Of a stretch of DNA of 64,000 nt, positions 62,317 through 64,000 are shown one piece after another. The DNA is taken from the NCBI GenBank assembly GCA_964421675.1, contig CAYQXV010000003.1, positions 55,015-119,014 on the forward strand, read 5' to 3'. The stretch's first letter is position 1, and the number at the start of each line of letters is the position of its first letter. Source of the stretch: CALLPQ01 sp964421675 (GTDB lineage Bacteria > Pseudomonadota > Alphaproteobacteria > Caulobacterales > Parvularculaceae). The notes beneath the pieces are model-generated. The model saw only the letters and a list, made by a program, of their open reading frames with translations, was not told the origin of the DNA and searched no databases. A program made the position numbers and the translations under genes.

Positions 62317-63153
62317 ATGACCATGACGTCGAGTGCCGCCAAGGACCCAATACCCCCGCAGCCAGGATTTTCCATTCCCGATCCTGCGACGCTGCCCAGC
62401 CTGAAAGGCGAGGTCAGCGAGGCTGAATGGCAAACGCGGTGCGAGCTTGCCGCAACCTACCGACTTGTTGCCATGCACGGCTGGGACGATATGATTTTTA
62501 CCCATATCTCGGCGCGATGCCCCGATGATGGCGGCGACCCGACATTTCTCATTAATCCGTATGGGGTGTTTTTTGAAGAGATGACCGCGTCCAGCCTTCT
62601 CAAGGTTGATACAAACGGAAATTTGGTGACCCCGAGTCCATTTTTTTCAAACCCTGCAGGTTTTGTCATTCACAGTGCAATCCACATGGCGCGCGATGAT
62701 GCCCATTGCGTTTTGCATTTGCATAGCCCTTACGGCGTTGCTGTTTCTGCTCAACAAGATGGCTTAAAACGATATTCGCAATTTGCCATGGTTTGCCATG
62801 ATGACATTGCCTATCATGACTATGAGGGGATTGCGACGGACCTTGATGAGCGCGAACGACTGGTCGCAGATATTGGCTCGCACGGATTTATGATTTTGCG
62901 AAATCACGGCACGCTAACAACTGGCGCAAATTGCGCCACAGCATTTATGCGCATGTACTTTTTAGAACAAGCCTGCAAAGCGCAAATTTTAGCCCAATCT
63001 GACACGCGCCCGCCGCTTGAGGAGCCAGAAGAAATGGCCGCAAAAGTCTTGCAACAAGGCGCGCCCGCATTTGTTAAGGGCATGGGCGACAATCTCGCAT
63101 GGCCCGGCCTGATCCGTAAGCTCAACCGTGAAATGCCCGGTTACGACCAGTAG
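62317..63153 (+). CDS. Class II aldolase/adducin family protein
   Basis: The zinc-binding residues of the class II aldolase fold are visible as CVLHLHSPYGVAVS (HxH) and ILRNHGTLTTGAN (third His). The ThrIle-rich N-terminal part has DMIFTHISARCP and LINPYGVFFEEMTAS with the catalytic Glu. It probably cleaves or epimerises a phosphorylated sugar or similar substrate; the 'adducin' subgroup has no assigned substrate. The CAGGAG site lies just upstream; ATG 62317 or 62323 could both serve. 278 residues. Confidence 0.82.
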   Translation: MTMTSSAAKDPIPPQPGFSIPDPATLPSLKGEVSEAEWQTRCELAATYRLVAMHGWDDMIFTHISARCPDDGGDPTFLINPYGVFFEEMTASSLLKVDTNGNLVTPSPFFSNPAGFVIHSAIHMARDDAHCVLHLHSPYGVAVSAQQDGLKRYSQFAMVCHDDIAYHDYEGIATDLDERERLVADIGSHGFMILRNHGTLTTGANCATAFMRMYFLEQACKAQILAQSDTRPPLEEPEEMAAKVLQQGAPAFVKGMGDNLAWPGLIRKLNREMPGYDQ

Positions 63154-63224
63154 AAAAAGTTACGACCCGTAGGCATTTCAATTTGATTGAAACAAGACCA
63201 TCGATCGCGATAAGCAGCTTATGA

Positions 63225-63719
63225 TCACGAAGACCAAAAGCTGCTTATAAACTCATTAAAATTATTCAAGCCAGCAATCCATAATTCGAGGCCTTCGCGA
63301 AAAGCACTATCGTCATTGCTATCGTTTACGGAAATAATGTGGTCCAGCCATGGGTCTTGTTCATCATCGAGATAAGCGCGTCCGACAATGGCAGTCGAAT
63401 TCCACTCATTGACCTTGTCCAGGGAAAGCCCGTTTGGTAGATCGAAGCCAATATAAAAAAGAAATTCTGTACACTGCTTATTGCTATTGCAATGATATCC
63501 ATCAACGGCAAATGTCGCGCCTTCGAACTCTATCGCCGCAGTACTTTCAGAGGAATCCGTGACCTGGCCCGAAAGCCCATACGCTTCAATCTCTGCGAGA
63601 GCTTGTTCAATGGTCCAGCCGTCAGAGGATAGTTGAAAATTTAACGTCGTATCTTGCGCCAATGAATGCGGCGCAAAGCCAATAAATATGACGATCAGTA
63701 TTTGATAAATAAAACGCAT
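63225..63719 (-). CDS. Exported YbjN-domain-like protein
   Basis: A signal peptide (MRFIYQILIVIFIGFAPHSLA, cut near AQD) precedes a 140-residue domain with the FEGATFAVDGYHCNSNKQCTEFLFYIGF strand pattern and NEWNSTAIVGRAYLDDEQDPWLDHIIS of YbjN-like sensory proteins. Two Cys (HCNSNKQC) could form a disulfide. ATG 63719 follows GGGGA at about 8 bases; the longer in-frame start at 63803 does not have one. Function is unknown. Confidence 0.68.
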   Translation of the reverse strand: MRFIYQILIVIFIGFAPHSLAQDTTLNFQLSSDGWTIEQALAEIEAYGLSGQVTDSSESTAAIEFEGATFAVDGYHCNSNKQCTEFLFYIGFDLPNGLSLDKVNEWNSTAIVGRAYLDDEQDPWLDHIISVNDSNDDSAFREGLELWIAGLNNFNEFISSFWSS

Positions 63720-63895
63720 TTGAGTTCCCCGATTGTTGCTATGGGCACAGCCTAAAAGGTTAATGGCTTCGTTTGCAAGATATGGAGCACCACTAAGGTT
63801 CAAAAGCCGCGCGGGTTATTTTGTGTGCGTACCCCAAGCGCTTGGCCAGCCAGACCCTGCATGATCGCAACAAGGCCTTGTTTTTCAAGAAAATT

Positions 63896-64000
63896 TCACT
63901 GATTTACGGTCAAACCGCGCTCCACGCCAAAATTCCGGCAGCTCAGGCAAATTTTTTTGTTGCCAAACCCACCATCATTCGCTACCGACACGCCTTCAAT
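63896..64000 (-). other. Open - strand frame reaching the window edge (possible gene end)
   Basis: Thirty-four codons are open from base 64000 to a TGA at 63896-63898 on the - strand (IEGVSVANDGGFGNKKICLSC and on). It could be the C-terminus of a gene lying beyond the window; a 67-codon open + frame overlaps it. I cannot tell which, if any, is coding. The 63720-63895 stretch shows nothing else. Confidence 0.2.

Noticed and set aside
1..64000. tRNA, rRNA, tmRNA, insertion sequence, prophage or CRISPR features
   Set aside because: Intergenic regions were read for conserved tRNA/rRNA segments, transposase or integrase motifs and regular repeats; none was convincing.

Overview
This 64 kb window is a stretch of a bacterial chromosome, almost certainly from an alphaproteobacterium. 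The reasons are: the gene order uppS-cdsA-dxr-rseP-bamA-skp-lpxD-fabZ-lpxA-lpxI-lpxB with LpxI rather than LpxH, a dnaG-rpoD pair with an alphaproteobacterial-type primase, a class II DAHP synthase, a CobT protein, and a LexA site of the alphaproteobacterial form (GAAC-N7-GAAC, the reverse complement of GTTC-N7-GTTC). A SapC-family protein, a PEP-CTERM-like (VPLPA type) surface protein and a candidate SidA-like SOS microprotein hint at a Caulobacterales/Hyphomonadales/Parvularculales-like lineage, but the sequence alone does not fix the order. The window is a draft assembly: it has one 100-N gap (27656-27755) flanked by an identical 55-base overlap.

Layout. 1-3.9 kb: tail of an S49 peptidase, a small membrane protein, a DEDDh exonuclease, an alpha/beta hydrolase and a SapC-family protein. 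4-5.3 kb: a leftward sulfotransferase, then an SOS-type promoter with a LexA box and a 32-codon single-helix microprotein gene ending at a terminator-like hairpin. 5.4-26.4 kb: a long rightward housekeeping block with the replicative polymerase dnaE, then translation genes (rpsB, tsf, frr) with pyrH, then the cell-envelope genes (uppS, cdsA, dxr, rseP, bamA, skp, lpxD, fabZ, lpxA, lpxI, lpxB). Together these make undecaprenyl and phospholipid precursors, lipid A and the outer-membrane assembly machinery.

26.6-34.9 kb: a DUF2807-like exported protein, the assembly gap, and a leftward four-gene MoxR ATPase / DUF58 / BatA-DUF4159 / membrane VWA-like cluster whose role is unknown. 35.3-39.9 kb: sppA, a DUF1285 protein, a Nudix hydrolase and a CCA-adding enzyme, the last three overlapping by 4 bases each. 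39.9-47.1 kb: an exported metallo-beta-lactamase-fold protein, DAHP synthase, a VPLPA-CTERM protein and two tandem DUF4139 paralogues. 47.2-51.4 kb: dnaG and rpoD. 51.5-55.5 kb: a compact molybdenum cofactor operon, moaA-moaD-moaE-moaB-moaC-moeA. 55.5-63.7 kb: cobT, a degenerate EAL-domain protein with a long acidic tail, NAD kinase, EgtB-like and class II aldolase-like genes, and a small exported YbjN-like protein.

The most interesting element is the LexA-controlled microprotein at 5208-5306. It is too short for ordinary gene calling, has a strong ribosome binding site and a near-ideal promoter overlapped by a perfect LexA box, and resembles in design the SOS-induced division inhibitor SidA of Caulobacter. 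No tRNA, rRNA, CRISPR array, insertion sequence or prophage was recognised in the window.
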